A stretch of 64,000 nt of DNA from Actinobacillus arthritidis (GCF_029774155.1 NZ_CP103833.1:186001-250000); one strand, 5' to 3'. Counted from the stretch's first letter, positions 44,948 through 53,701 are shown. Numbers and translations are program-made. Notes: a model not told the origin generated them from the letters alone.

Positions 44948-45442
44948 TTACTTTTTCGCCTGTTCCAAAACCGCCCGATAGCCATTCGCTCGTTCTTTAG
45001 AAAAATAGTCAATCACGGCAAACGAAGTCCCCAAAATAAGTAACGCCACCGCCCACGCTTTCCATTTCACGCCCACATCAAAATGCAATAACGCCAACGC
45101 CACCGCAAAACTAACCACACTAATCGCAATAGACATCGGATACAAATATTGAAAATTCGCTACCCGTTTTAATTCATCGACAACAAATTGCGTTTCGCCC
45201 ACGGCTTGATAAGTGTCTGCCACGTTTGCCATGGTCTGTATATTGCTATAAATCATCGGCACACCAATCGCCAAAAACAGCACCAAAAGCACCATCATCG
45301 GCACAAACAAGGCTTTCGCCCCTGTACTTTGCCCATAAAAATGGCACAGCAAACCAATCAGCCCCAAACAAACGCCCGCCCCCACAATAAACCATGCTTC
45401 CAAAATTTCGCCTTGATACCAAGCAATCGTGTGTTGATACAT
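44948..45442 (-). CDS. Hypothetical four-helix membrane protein
   Basis: 164 aa with four clear membrane helices near residues 15-37, 44-65, 100-122 and 127-146 (AWFIVGAGVCLGLIGLLCHF; LFVPMMVLLVLFLAIGVPMI; YPMSIAISVVSFAVALALLH; AWAVALLILGTSFAVIDYFS). I do not recognise the family. It lies just downstream of the SDR gene on the same strand (67 bases) and inside a cassette bounded by direct repeats. Confidence 0.72.
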   Translation of the reverse strand: MYQHTIAWYQGEILEAWFIVGAGVCLGLIGLLCHFYGQSTGAKALFVPMMVLLVLFLAIGVPMIYSNIQTMANVADTYQAVGETQFVVDELKRVANFQYLYPMSIAISVVSFAVALALLHFDVGVKWKAWAVALLILGTSFAVIDYFSKERANGYRAVLEQAKK

Positions 45443-45509
45443 TTTATTATCCTAAAAAGTGAAAGGTTTTGGCATTATTAAAACACCAAAAACCATTGAT
45501 TTTTAAAAA

Positions 45510-46259
45510 TTACTTGGCACAAAAACCGCCATCAACATTTAAAATCGTTCCTGTCATAAACGGCACATCAGGCGATGCCAAAAACACAATCGCATTAGCA
45601 ATAGAACTCGTATCGCCCATTTTATTCATCGGGTGAATGCCTGCAATTTTATCTTCTGGATAAACGCCTGCGTTAATAGCATTTTGCAAAATATCGGTTT
45701 TAATTGCCCCAGGGGCAACGGCATTGACCCGAATGCCTTGCGTCGCATAATCTAACGACGCACTTTTGGTTAAGCCGACCACTGCGTGTTTGCTTGCCGA
45801 ATATTGTGAAGTAAATTCAATGCCATTTAAACCTGCAATAGACGCCAAATTGACCACCACGCCACCGCCAGTTTTGAGCATTGCGTCAATGGCGTATTTC
45901 ATTCCCCAAAATAACCCCATCACATTGACTTCAATCAACTCACGGAAATTTTCGGTAGAATGTTGATGTAATGGTACATTTTCACGCCCTGCAATGCCTG
46001 AATTATTGACCATTACATCAATTTTACCAAAATGAGCAACGGCTTGTTCAATCAAGGCTTTGACTTCATTTTCTTGGGTAATGTCTGTTTTGACAAAAAT
46101 CGCATTCGCCCCCAATGATTTGATTTCATTGACAACTTCTAAACCTTCTTTTTCACGGCGACCGCTGACCACGATATTGTCGCCTAATTTGGCAAATGCC
46201 AATGCCGTTTCTTTGCCGATACCCGATGTTGCCCCAGTAATGACGATAGTGCGTTTCAT
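45510..46259 (-). CDS. Short-chain dehydrogenase/reductase
   Basis: 249 aa, the classical SDR size. Cofactor motif TGATSGIGKETALAFAKLG; VMVNNSGIAGRENVPLHQHS; catalytic Ser in VVVNLASIAGLNGIEF; YxxxK in SQYSASKHAVVGLTKSASLD; IRVNAVAPGAIKTDI. It reduces or oxidises an unknown alcohol/ketone. Divergent from a TetR gene 170 bases away, which probably controls it together with the membrane protein downstream. Confidence 0.9.
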   Translation of the reverse strand: MKRTIVITGATSGIGKETALAFAKLGDNIVVSGRREKEGLEVVNEIKSLGANAIFVKTDITQENEVKALIEQAVAHFGKIDVMVNNSGIAGRENVPLHQHSTENFRELIEVNVMGLFWGMKYAIDAMLKTGGGVVVNLASIAGLNGIEFTSQYSASKHAVVGLTKSASLDYATQGIRVNAVAPGAIKTDILQNAINAGVYPEDKIAGIHPMNKMGDTSSIANAIVFLASPDVPFMTGTILNVDGGFCAK

Positions 46260-46428
46260 AAAAAATCCTTGTGTGTGTTGAAAATTTAAGATGAGCGTAT
46301 TGTAGGAGATTTTTATGTGTTAAAATAGCTATAAATTATATTTAAATTTCAGCATATCCATACAAAATATATAGAAAGTATGCTTATAATGAAATTAACC
46401 AGCAAATAGTTTAACCAACGAGTAAGCC

Positions 46429-46953
46429 ATGAACAAAACCGACCTACGTGTGATTAAAACACGCGAAACTATGCACCGTGCTTTAATTGATTTGTTACAC
46501 GAAAAGCCATTTGATGAGATTACCGCCAAAGATGTGATTGAAAAAGCAAGGGTTAATCGCACGACTTTTTACCGTTATTATTCGGGATTGGTTTCTTTAA
46601 TTGATGAAGTGTTTTTTGATTTTAAACAAAAATTTGCGGATTTGCTCGCTAATGAACATTGTCAAACCGAACAAGTTTTTCAAGATTTTCTCAATTCTCG
46701 GCATACCATTTCAGCGTTATGGAAAATCCAATCTCGCCGTTATGGGCTATATGATGATATGCACAAGATGTTGCGAGTTACTTTTGCTGATGAATTGGTT
46801 AAGCAAAATATGGTGGGACATTCTTTGCATTATCAATCATTTATTTGTGCCAGTTTGTGTATGGAAAGTTTGCGATATGCGATTTTGCATAATGAAACCA
46901 TGAGTTTGAAACAGAGTATTGATGATATTAAATCATTGACTGGTTTATTTTGA
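46429..46953 (+). CDS. TetR/AcrR-family transcriptional regulator
   Basis: 174 aa. The N-terminal HTH is TMHRALIDLLHEKPFDEITA and KDVIEKARVNRTTFYRYYSG, canonical for TetR. The C-terminal ligand domain is not assignable. Divergent from the SDR gene, with an AT-rich spacer for two promoters. The stop is followed by a DUS-like hairpin. Confidence 0.87.
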   Translation: MNKTDLRVIKTRETMHRALIDLLHEKPFDEITAKDVIEKARVNRTTFYRYYSGLVSLIDEVFFDFKQKFADLLANEHCQTEQVFQDFLNSRHTISALWKIQSRRYGLYDDMHKMLRVTFADELVKQNMVGHSLHYQSFICASLCMESLRYAILHNETMSLKQSIDDIKSLTGLF

Positions 46954-46960
46954 ATTTGTA

Positions 46961-46979
46961 TTTTCAGCCAGCCTGAAAA
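46961..46979 (+). repeat. Hairpin resembling a Kingella-type DNA uptake sequence
   Basis: TTTTCAG-CCAGC-CTGAAAA. AGCCAGCCTGAA (46966-46977) differs by one base from AGGCAGCCTGAA, a Kingella-type DUS as I recall it. Confidence 0.5.
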
Positions 46980-47048
46980 TATTTTGCAAAATCCCCAAAC
47001 AAAAACACTGCTTGCTTGATATGAATATCAAATTCAAACGGTGTTTTT
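46973..47048. repeat. Direct repeat right of the SDR/TetR cassette, containing a terminator
   Basis: CTGAAAATATTTTGCAAAAT again, then AAAAACAC (47001-47008) / GTGTTTTT (47041-47048), with an inner stem TTGATAT/ATATCAA. Same layout as 44882-44944. Confidence 0.75.
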
Positions 47049-47056
47049 ATTATCCA

Positions 47057-47162
47057 CTACTCAACCCCTTCCCACCATTTTTCAAAATCAGGATTATCAT
47101 CAAGGTAGAATACTTCGCCGATTTTGGGAGTAAAAAGCGGTAAATTTTCTTGTTGGGCGGAT
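47057..47162 (-). pseudogene. C-terminal fragment of an unknown gene
   Basis: On the minus strand a frame reads ENLPLFTPKIGEVFYLDDNP and then DFEKWWEGVE-stop (stop 47057-47059). Its 5' part is cut off exactly where duplicated segment B begins. It looks like a genuine protein C-terminus but I cannot name it. Confidence 0.5.
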
Positions 47163-47424
47163 TGGCTTGCTTTCAGGCGAACAAATCCGAGCGGCATTCC
47201 AAACAGGTTGGGCGGAATTTATCGGCTTAGGAAAAGCAGTAATGGTTAATCCAAATATTGCAACTTTACTGAAAGAAAATCGTGATAGCGAAATCGAAAC
47301 AGAGCTTGACCCAACTCGTGCCGACCAATACGGTATGCCAGACATTCTGTGGGGCTTATCTCAACAAGGCGGTGCGTGGTTGCCACCTGTGAAAGGTCAA
47401 GACTGGAAACCATTAGATATTTAA
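47163..47424 (+). pseudogene. 3' fragment of an old yellow enzyme gene
   Basis: Encodes the last ~86 residues of the OYE at 42325-43452 (LLSGEQIRAAFQTGWAEFIG to GQDWKPLDI) with only a few changes (ATELDPT to ETELDPT). The barrel and active site are missing, so it cannot work as an enzyme. Left end of duplicated segment B. Confidence 0.9.
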
Positions 47425-47447
47425 TCTTTATTTAGAAGGAATACACA

Positions 47448-47881
47448 ATGAAAATTTTTTACAAAACCTCTGCAACATCAGTAGGCGGTCGTGACGGTCG
47501 CACACAAGTAGATGACGGTTCACTCGCATTAGATTTAGTCGGCTTCCAAAACGAAAGTGGCAAAGTGGGTGCGAACCCAGAACAGCTTTTCGCAATGGGC
47601 TACGCGGCGTGCTTTGACAATGCGATTATCCACATTTTGCCCCAACGCTAGGCATTAAACCGACTAAACACTCAACGACTGTTGGCGTGGGTATCGGTCA
47701 AAAACCAGACGGTGCATTCGGCTTTGAGATCGACATCACCATTACCGTGGAAGGCTTAAGCGTAGAAGAGGCGAAAACCTTAATCGAAAAAGCCCACGCA
47801 ACTTGCCCATACTCAAATGCAACTCGTGGCAACGTGGACGTGCGTTTACACGTGAATGTAATGCAAACCTTTGATCTATAA
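47448..47881 (+). pseudogene. ohr: ohr copy B, frameshift in mid-gene
   Basis: It starts MKIFYKTSATSVGGRDGRTQ, and the first frame ends ...FDNAIIHILPQR. The second frame resumes to FDL at 47881. It is 434 bases against 432 in the intact copy A. The extra two bases are in ATTTTGCC (47634-47641), where copy A has GTTGCC. Both catalytic Cys are encoded but in different frames. After the break the sequence is almost identical to copy A. Confidence 0.88.
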
Positions 47882-47892
47882 GGAAATTACCA

Positions 47893-48182
47893 ATGACAGC
47901 CTATGTGGTTTTTATTCGTGACGAAATGAAAGATCAAACCGCTTACGACGAGTATTTACAACTAGGCGTGCCGACACTGGCTCCGTATGGTGGCGAGATT
48001 TTGGTGGCAAACGGTGAATGTCAAGCCCTTGAGGGGGCGGAAATTGACGGTTCCGTAGTGTTACGCTTTCCTGATATGGTCGCGCCCGTGCTTGGTACAC
48101 CAGCCCTGAATACGAAAAAATCAAATCAATGCGTTTGAATGCAACACTAGGGCGTGCGGTACTATTAAATGGTATTGCTTAA
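47893..48182 (+). pseudogene. DUF1330 copy B, one-base deletion
   Basis: MTAYVVFIRDEMKDQTAYDE to FPDMVA, then the frame is lost. Copy A has GTCGCCGCCCG where this copy has GTCGCGCCCG (48080-48089), a one-base loss; the rest (WYTSPEYEKIKSMRLNATLG, then RAVLLNGIA) is present to the stop at 48180-48182. Here copy A directly documents a G loss within GCGGC (reverse strand). Confidence 0.88.
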
Positions 48183-48236
48183 TTCGCTGACAAGCGGTTA
48201 GATTTTGCAAAGTTTTACCGCTATTGGAAGAAAGTA

Positions 48237-48271
48237 ATACCGCCTGAGATTGATATTTCAGGCGGTATTTT
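48237..48271 (+). terminator. Terminator after duplicated segment B
   Basis: ATACCGCCTGA (48237-48247) / TCAGGCGGTAT (48258-48268), then TTTG. Confidence 0.8.
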
Positions 48272-48353
48272 GTCTATATGGCGAGTAAACAAGCGGTCGA
48301 ATTTTCGTGAAATTTTGCCAATTTATGAATATCGCTCAAACTTTACAAAAAAA

Positions 48354-48768
48354 TTAGCGACCTAACAAACCGACAGCTTCAACGATTTTGATTAAGCCTT
48401 CTGTTTGCTACATCGTTGATAATTTTGCCTTGTTTATTGAAGTAATAAAAATTCATTATGCGTGTTGCGAATTTATTCCCCGTAGGGGCTTTACCCATAA
48501 AATCGCCCAAGTGAGTGCCTGTGCATAGCCATTGCACCACAACGATATTGCCTTCTTCGACCATTGCTTCGGCTTGCCATTGAACATCAGGGAAGCTTTG
48601 GCGGAATAAATGAACAATCGCCAGATAACCTTTTCCGCCAACCATTGGTTCAGGAGACATTGGTGTATAAAATGGGGCATCGTCAACTACTAACTCACAC
48701 ATTAATGCTTCATCAGCAGTGTTAATGGCAGTTTGAAAACGTTGCATTTGCTCTTTTTGAAAACTCAT
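48354..48768 (-). pseudogene. SnoaL/NTF2-like protein, probable frameshift near the C-terminus
   Basis: The frame from ATG 48768 reads MSFQKEQMQRFQTAINTADE to GKIINDVANRRLNQNR (stop 48379). The neighbouring frame continues EGLIKIVEAVGLLGR to a stop at 48354-48356, a typical SnoaL ending. Removing one A (GCAAACAGAA to GCAACAGAA) at about 48405 joins them into 137 aa. SnoaL-like proteins are small cone-shaped folds of varied or unknown function (ester cyclases, isomerases). The core TRIMNFYYFNKQGKI is intact either way, so the gene might still work. Confidence 0.78.
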
Positions 48769-48935
48769 AATTTCTCCTATGAAATAGTGTCTTTTGAGTT
48801 GTGAGAAATTATATCTTATGTAAGATAAATTTATAATAATCTATTTTCTTTAAACACTTTGAAGAAAAACTTATAAATTAAAGCAGGTTATAAGTTATAG
48901 AAGTTTTACATTCCCTGTTACTTAAGGAAAAAAAT

Positions 48936-49562
48936 ATGATCACGTTACACTATCTAAAACAATCTTGTTCACACCGTATTGTATGGCTACTTGAAGCCTT
49001 AGGTTTGGACTACGAACTAAAAATTTATGACCGCTTAGAAGGCACCGGCTTCGCACCGGCAGAACTGAAAGCACAACATCCGCTTGGCAAAGCTCCTGTA
49101 TTGCAAGACGGCGATTTAGTGTTAGCGGAAGGCAATGCAATTATCCAACACTTGCTCGACCGCTACGACACGGAAAACCGTTTTACCCCAGCACACAAAA
49201 CGGACGCTTATTCCAATTACGTTTACTGGCTAGCGATTTCAGCGTCAATGTTCTCCGCAAACTTACTGGCGTTAGTGTCGAAGAAAGGTGATTTAGGCGA
49301 ATTCGCACAATACACCAACGCGCAAGTGGGTTTATATTTCAATCACGTAGAACAATCGCTAGAAGGCAAAACTTGGATCGTAGGCGAACAACTCACCGGT
49401 GCAGATTTTGCATTAAGCTTCCCACTGCAATGGGGCTTAAATTATGTGAACAAAGCGGATTATCCAAATATCACCCGTTACCTCGAACAAATCGAAACCC
49501 ACCCCGCTTATCTCAAAGCGAATGAAAAAACGGCAGGGGAATTGGAGTTGAGTCGATTCTAA
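48936..49562 (+). CDS. Glutathione S-transferase
   Basis: 208 aa. The N-terminal thioredoxin fold (MITLHYLKQSCSHRIVWLLE, HPLGKAPVLQDGDLVLAEGN with the glutathione-binding EGNAI) is followed by the helical C-domain (GEQLTGADFALSFPLQWGLN). It conjugates glutathione to electrophiles. A decayed second copy (DYELKIYDRLEGTG and AHKTDAYSNYVYW regions) is visible at 53894-53999. Strong SD AAGGAA. The 3' flank carries a relic of a GlxA-type regulator. Confidence 0.92.
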   Translation: MITLHYLKQSCSHRIVWLLEALGLDYELKIYDRLEGTGFAPAELKAQHPLGKAPVLQDGDLVLAEGNAIIQHLLDRYDTENRFTPAHKTDAYSNYVYWLAISASMFSANLLALVSKKGDLGEFAQYTNAQVGLYFNHVEQSLEGKTWIVGEQLTGADFALSFPLQWGLNYVNKADYPNITRYLEQIETHPAYLKANEKTAGELELSRF

Positions 49563-49565
49563 AAT

Positions 49566-49605
49566 ACAAGTGGTCGTAAATTGTTGGGAGTTTACGACCG
49601 CTTGC
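49566..49605 (+). terminator. Uptake-sequence hairpin after the GST gene
   Basis: ACAAGTGGTCGTAAA (49566-49580) / TTTACGACCGCTTG (from 49591). One arm has T in place of C in the uptake core (AAGTGG for AAGCGG). Confidence 0.75.
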
Positions 49606-49616
49606 TATGTTAGTTT

Positions 49617-49698
49617 TTATTTTACTCATGCTTCCCAAACATTCCTCCATTCATTTCTGACTTAGACGCGTTGTTTAAAATGTTGGGGAAAATCAATC
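49617..49698 (-). pseudogene. Relic of the 3' end of a GlxA/FtrA-type AraC regulator gene
   Basis: On the minus strand: IDFPQHFKQRV-stop-VRNEWRNVWEA-stop, matching VNFRQHFKQRFHVSPNEWRK (then TFGEWE) at the end of the intact regulator gene 54255-55202. The DNA is also alignable (CCATTCATTT, GCGTTGTTT-AAATGTTGG). Only ~25 codons remain, between the GST gene and the MFS gene. Confidence 0.75.
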
Positions 49699-50887
49699 AC
49701 ACTTGTTGTGTTTTACGGTACAGTATTTCCATACTTAATGAGATTAGTAATGCGATGCCACCAAGGATGAACAGAATTCGGTGGTCATTGTGGGTGGCGC
49801 TAAATACAGCGGATAAACCATAACCAGCTAATGCCTGAGCAGATGCAAAGAAAATGGTAGCTTTACTCCAGTTTACGTTGCGTAGCCGTGGACAGGAGGT
49901 CATTTCAAAAATGCGAGCAAGCATTAATGGCACGATACCTGGTGGAAATGAACCGATGATAACCGTAAGTATCGCCATTACAATGATATTTTCTGTGGCA
50001 CATAATGCAAAAATAGCTAAAAATTCGACCGCTAGTACCGTGCGTAAAGTTGGTTTTGCACCAACTTTATCGGCGAAATATCCATAAAGTGGTGGCCCAA
50101 TCATCGAACCGATGCCATATAGGCCCCAAAATAGTGCGCCTGTTCCAGCGCCAAATTGTAAGCCTCGTGCAATGTAATCCACAATAAATACGGCTGGTGC
50201 AACAATAAATACAGCCATCAATCCGTATTGTAGGTATAAAATGAGAAAGATAGATTTAGGTTCGGGAGCGTGTTGTTGAACCGATGCTGATATTGGGGAA
50301 TTACCCACTTCTTGTACTTTTGCTACGGGATCAGGAATATTAAACCAACTCAGCGAGGTTAAAATTGTAGAAAAAATACCCAAGCCAAACCACGTTGTTT
50401 TTAGCCCTAAATCAATCAACATTGGCACGATGGTAGCGGAAGCGAAAATTCCTAAGCCAATACCTAAGAAGATTGCACCGCTAGCAAGATTACGGCGTTC
50501 TGCAGGTACGTGTGGTGTGATAGTTGCCGCAACTAATACCATAATTGCACCACCTGAAATCCCTGAAATTAATCGCCAAACGAAATACCAAGCAGTTGAA
50601 AGCGGGAAGGCGCAAGCAAAAAATGAGAGTGTAACTAACAGCATCATTACACGTAATGTTTGCTTGTTAGAAAAGGCATTTCCCATCGGTCGCCCAGATA
50701 ACGCACCGATCAAATATCCAGCTAAATTTGCCGCACCTAAATAAGGCGCATCTGAAGCTGAAAACCATTGTTCACTAATTAGCAACGGTAATAGTGGCGT
50801 ATAAGCAAAACGTGCCAAGCCGATAGAAATCAAACTTGCTGACAGTCCTGCAAAAATAAACCATGCAATGGATTTTTGTGTTTGCAT
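49697..50887 (-). CDS. YbfB/YjiJ-family MFS transporter
   Basis: 396 aa with 12 predicted helices. The start FIFAGLSASLISIGLARFAY and then TPLLPLLI is typical of the YbfB/YjiJ group. Other landmarks are GAANLAGYLIGALSGRPMGN, FVWRLISGISGGAIMVLVAA and FWGLYGIGSMIGPPLYGYFA. The substrate is unknown for the group. AAGGAG precedes the ATG. It is in a minus-strand run with a metallo-hydrolase and an esterase but separated from them by an uptake-sequence hairpin. Confidence 0.87.
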   Translation of the reverse strand: MQTQKSIAWFIFAGLSASLISIGLARFAYTPLLPLLISEQWFSASDAPYLGAANLAGYLIGALSGRPMGNAFSNKQTLRVMMLLVTLSFFACAFPLSTAWYFVWRLISGISGGAIMVLVAATITPHVPAERRNLASGAIFLGIGLGIFASATIVPMLIDLGLKTTWFGLGIFSTILTSLSWFNIPDPVAKVQEVGNSPISASVQQHAPEPKSIFLILYLQYGLMAVFIVAPAVFIVDYIARGLQFGAGTGALFWGLYGIGSMIGPPLYGYFADKVGAKPTLRTVLAVEFLAIFALCATENIIVMAILTVIIGSFPPGIVPLMLARIFEMTSCPRLRNVNWSKATIFFASAQALAGYGLSAVFSATHNDHRILFILGGIALLISLSMEILYRKTQQV

Positions 50888-50901
50888 TTTTTCTCCTTAT
50901 G

Positions 50902-50947
50902 GCAAGCGGTCTAATTTCGCTATTTTTTTGCAAAAAAAGACCGCTTG
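50902..50947 (-). terminator. Inverted uptake-sequence pair after the metallo-hydrolase gene
   Basis: GCAAGCGGTCT (from 50902) / AGACCGCTTG (50938-50947), between two minus-strand genes. Confidence 0.7.
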
Positions 50948-50951
50948 TATC

Positions 50952-51945
50952 TTATTGATTTTCTAAAGGTAAGTATTGCACTGGCACCCAAGAATATCCT
51001 TGTTCTTCTTTCACAATATGTCCGATTCCTGGGAATGGAATATGTGCCGCACCTACCCAAAGTTTCCCTTCACTCACCAGTTTTAAAATGCGTTTACGGG
51101 TAGCAATCGCCGCTTTTTCATCACTATCTACTTCCATTGAAATATCAGGATTTTTTAACTGAATCGTATGGCTGTGAATAATATCGCCCCATACCAACAA
51201 TCGATCTTTGCCTGAACCAACTAAATAGCCTGTCATACCTGGTGAATGTCCGAATTCTTGTACAGTTTCAATGCCCTCAATAGGGTTTTCACCTTCATTA
51301 AATGTTTTAAATTGTCCTGTTGCTTGATAAGGCGTTACCGCTTGGCGAGCCGAATCAAAGAAAATTTGTACTTCTTTCGGCTGTTGGGTCGCAATTTCTT
51401 TGCTTAACCAAAAATCTGCATCTTTTTTCGGCGCGTAAAGTGTTGCATTTGGAAATGCCATTTTACCATCGGTGGTTGCCACACCACAGGCGTGGTCAGA
51501 ATGTAAGTGCGTAACCACAATGTTTTTCACTTCTTCAGGTTGAACACCTGATGCTTTTAAGTTTTCAACAATATGACCTAACGTATCGCCATAGCATTTT
51601 GCGGCCTCCTGCATCAATGAGGGTATAACCTGAAGGTCGCTTGATTAAAAATGCATTAACAGCTGTTTGAATTCCGTCTGCAGTGCGTGGTAAAAACATT
51701 TTGTCGAATACCGCTTGCATTTCATCTGCTGAAATGCCGTGGATCCATTTATGTGGCACGTTCACAGGGCCGTCATATAACGCAGTAACTAATAAATCGC
51801 CTAATTGCATTCGGTAAAAGCCAGCAACTTGCTGTTCAGCTTGTTGCACGGTAGGTAGTGTGGTTGTTTCTGCGTGTAAAACAGGGGTAAAAGTTGCCAT
51901 CATTGCGGTTGCAATAAGGGTTTTCATCATTTTATTTAATGTCAT
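50952..51945 (-). pseudogene. Secreted MBL-fold metallo-hydrolase, one frameshift
   Basis: From ATG 51945 (SD GGAG) a signal peptide (MTLNKMMKTLIATAMMATFT, then PVLHAE) leads into QLGDLLVTALYDGPVNVPHK and LIDAGG. The frame breaks near 51605 and resumes AAKCYGDTLGHIVENLKASG with the metal motif VVTHLHSDHACGVA (HxHxDH) to 50952. Removing one G (GGAGGCCGC to GGAGCCGC) gives about 330 aa. It belongs to the periplasmic AHL-lactonase/PqsE-like MBL group often called 'MBL fold metallo-hydrolase'; substrate unknown. The error site is GCGGC on the opposite strand. Confidence 0.85.
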
Positions 51946-51959
51946 TTTTGCTCTCCAAG

Positions 51960-52625
51960 TTAAAGTTTTGTTTGAATCCATTTCCCCATTTCTTCCACTT
52001 CGGGCATTGCCACAAAATGTTCAATAGGATAAATCTTGAAAGTGAAATCACGGTTTTTCGCTAGCATCTGCTTGCCTTGCTCAATCTGCGTGAGCGTAAT
52101 CAGCAGATCTTGGCTTCCGTGTAGCCATAAAATCGGCGTAAAATATCCGCTGTCTTGCCATTGGTTAGCTAACGGAAGATAGCCTGATAAGCCAACAATA
52201 CCGCCTAGTGGTTTAGAGTAGGTTGTGCCAGCTAGCAGTGATATGGCACAGCCTTGGGAGAAACCGCTCAAAAAAATCCGTTCGCTTGGAATGCCTTGAG
52301 CGATTTGTTCATCGATCAATTTATGTACATAATTGACCGCACATTGAATGCCCTCTTCATCTTCTTCAACGAGAAAATTATCGCCTAGTAAATCGTACCA
52401 GCCCGAAACGGGGGCGTTCGCCCATTTGACGAACCACACAGGGGCAGAAGGCAAAACGAATTTTACATTCGGCAACAACTTCGCTAAATACTCGGCAACA
52501 GGGCGGAATTGCAAACCGCTGGTGGTTAAGCCGTGTAGGAAAATCACGCAAGTGGTAGGATTTTCAGGATTTTTTGCAGACGGCACAACAAGCGGTTCGC
52601 AATGTGGAATAAGAATGTTTGCCAT
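51960..52625 (-). CDS. Alpha/beta hydrolase, carboxylesterase/phospholipase family
   Basis: 221 aa. CVIFLHGLTTSGLQFRPVAE (oxyanion region), FVLPSAPVWFVKWANAPVSG (then WYDLL), nucleophile GFSQG at SERIFLSGFSQGCAISLLAG, acid in LWLHGSQDLLI, His in YPIEHFVAMPEVEEMGKW. This is the acyl-protein thioesterase/carboxylesterase fold that hydrolyses short acyl esters. Its ATG overlaps the DsbA-family gene stop (TGATG), so the two are translationally coupled. Confidence 0.9.
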   Translation of the reverse strand: MANILIPHCEPLVVPSAKNPENPTTCVIFLHGLTTSGLQFRPVAEYLAKLLPNVKFVLPSAPVWFVKWANAPVSGWYDLLGDNFLVEEDEEGIQCAVNYVHKLIDEQIAQGIPSERIFLSGFSQGCAISLLAGTTYSKPLGGIVGLSGYLPLANQWQDSGYFTPILWLHGSQDLLITLTQIEQGKQMLAKNRDFTFKIYPIEHFVAMPEVEEMGKWIQTKL

Positions 52626-53311
52626 CAGTTACACCCATCAATACCGCACGCTATTCCTGCGGTGATCTCAGATTCGGCTTGCTCGTTCCACGCTTGGTTT
52701 AGGGCTTGCAACATATAGTCTGCAGGTTGTGCGCCTGATAAGCCAAATTTGCCGTCAATCACAAGAAAGGGCACGCCTTGAATGCCAATTTGGCGGGCTT
52801 CTTGTTCGTCTTGGCGAGCTTCGTTAGCGAATTGGTCAGAGTCCAATAATTTTTCTATCAATTCACGATTAATACCGACATCTTCGCCACATTTCACTAA
52901 ATTTTTACGTTCCGCAAGAGCCAGATTTTCAGTGAAATAAGCGTACATTAAACGCTCGTTCATCACATCGGCTTTGCCTAAGCTTTCTGCTAATTTGGTC
53001 AAACGGTGTGCATCAAAAGTGTTGGTGTTTTGCACCGTTTCGTATTTCATCTCTAAACCAGCCTTTTGGGCTGTGGCTTCTACTTGACGGATAAATGCTT
53101 TCGCATCTGCAGATGTTCTACCGTATTTACGTTCAATACGTTGCTGTGTTGTCGTGGTAACTTCATTTGACGCAGTTGGGTCTAGCTCAAAAGCTTTATG
53201 TACGATTTCAACGTTCTCAGCGTGGGCAAACTGGCTCAATGTCGCTTCCAAATGGCGTTTACCTACATAGCAAAACGGGCAAGCATAATCAGACCAAATT
53301 TCAATTTTCAT
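52625..53311 (-). CDS. DsbA-family (FrnE-like) oxidoreductase
   Basis: 228 aa. The N-terminal thioredoxin fold has the active site YACPFCYVGKRHLEATL (CPFC). The helical insert and the cis-Pro region GIQGVPFLVIDGKFGLSGAQ are typical of FrnE/2-hydroxychromene-isomerase-like proteins. There is no signal peptide, so it is cytoplasmic; such proteins help protein folding or redox stress. Two extra Cys at the very C-terminus (ACGIDGCN). Coupled to the downstream esterase; the ArsR gene lies just upstream on the same strand and may control both. Confidence 0.9.
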   Translation of the reverse strand: MKIEIWSDYACPFCYVGKRHLEATLSQFAHAENVEIVHKAFELDPTASNEVTTTTQQRIERKYGRTSADAKAFIRQVEATAQKAGLEMKYETVQNTNTFDAHRLTKLAESLGKADVMNERLMYAYFTENLALAERKNLVKCGEDVGINRELIEKLLDSDQFANEARQDEQEARQIGIQGVPFLVIDGKFGLSGAQPADYMLQALNQAWNEQAESEITAGIACGIDGCN

Positions 53312-53389
53312 AATAAATCCTTATTTTCTTAAATCTAAAAATGTAGATATGTATTAGCTTTAAAAAACGCCAAATGACGGCGTTTTCAG

Positions 53390-53701
53390 TTAAATCGCAA
53401 CACGAAGAGCGGTTAGAAATCGCTCGATTTTTTCAGCATTGTAGCGGTAATACGTCCACTTGCCTGAACGGCTTATTTCCACTAGCCCTGCTTTTTTCAA
53501 ACTATTTAAATAACCTGATACTACGGATTGTGCTAAACCTGATTTAATCGTGATTGCTTGCACACACACGCCACCATCAGCCGCAATTGCATCAGCAGTA
53601 AATTCTGCCCCACGAAAATACTGCTCGGGCGATTTAATCCAACGTAACATTTGCAAGCGATGTTCATTCGCCAATACTTTAAAAATTTCGACTAATTCCA
53701 T
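53390..53701 (-). CDS. ArsR-family transcriptional regulator
   Basis: 103 aa. Winged HTH: VEIFKVLANEHRLQMLRWIK, then SGLAQSVVSGYLNSLKKAGL and VEISRSGKWTYYRYN. A single Cys in DGGVCVQAI lacks the metal CxC motif, so it may sense redox state or another signal. It is the first gene of the minus-strand run ArsR-DsbA-esterase, consistent with control of the DsbA-family gene. Confidence 0.85.
   Translation of the reverse strand: MELVEIFKVLANEHRLQMLRWIKSPEQYFRGAEFTADAIAADGGVCVQAITIKSGLAQSVVSGYLNSLKKAGLVEISRSGKWTYYRYNAEKIERFLTALRVAI

Larger units (their letters stand above)
47163..48216 (+). repeat. Duplicated segment, copy B
   Basis: Second copy of 43191-44245. It starts inside the OYE coding sequence with no 5' part, so copy B is promoterless unless read from outside, and all three genes in it are broken. 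Confidence 0.9.
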
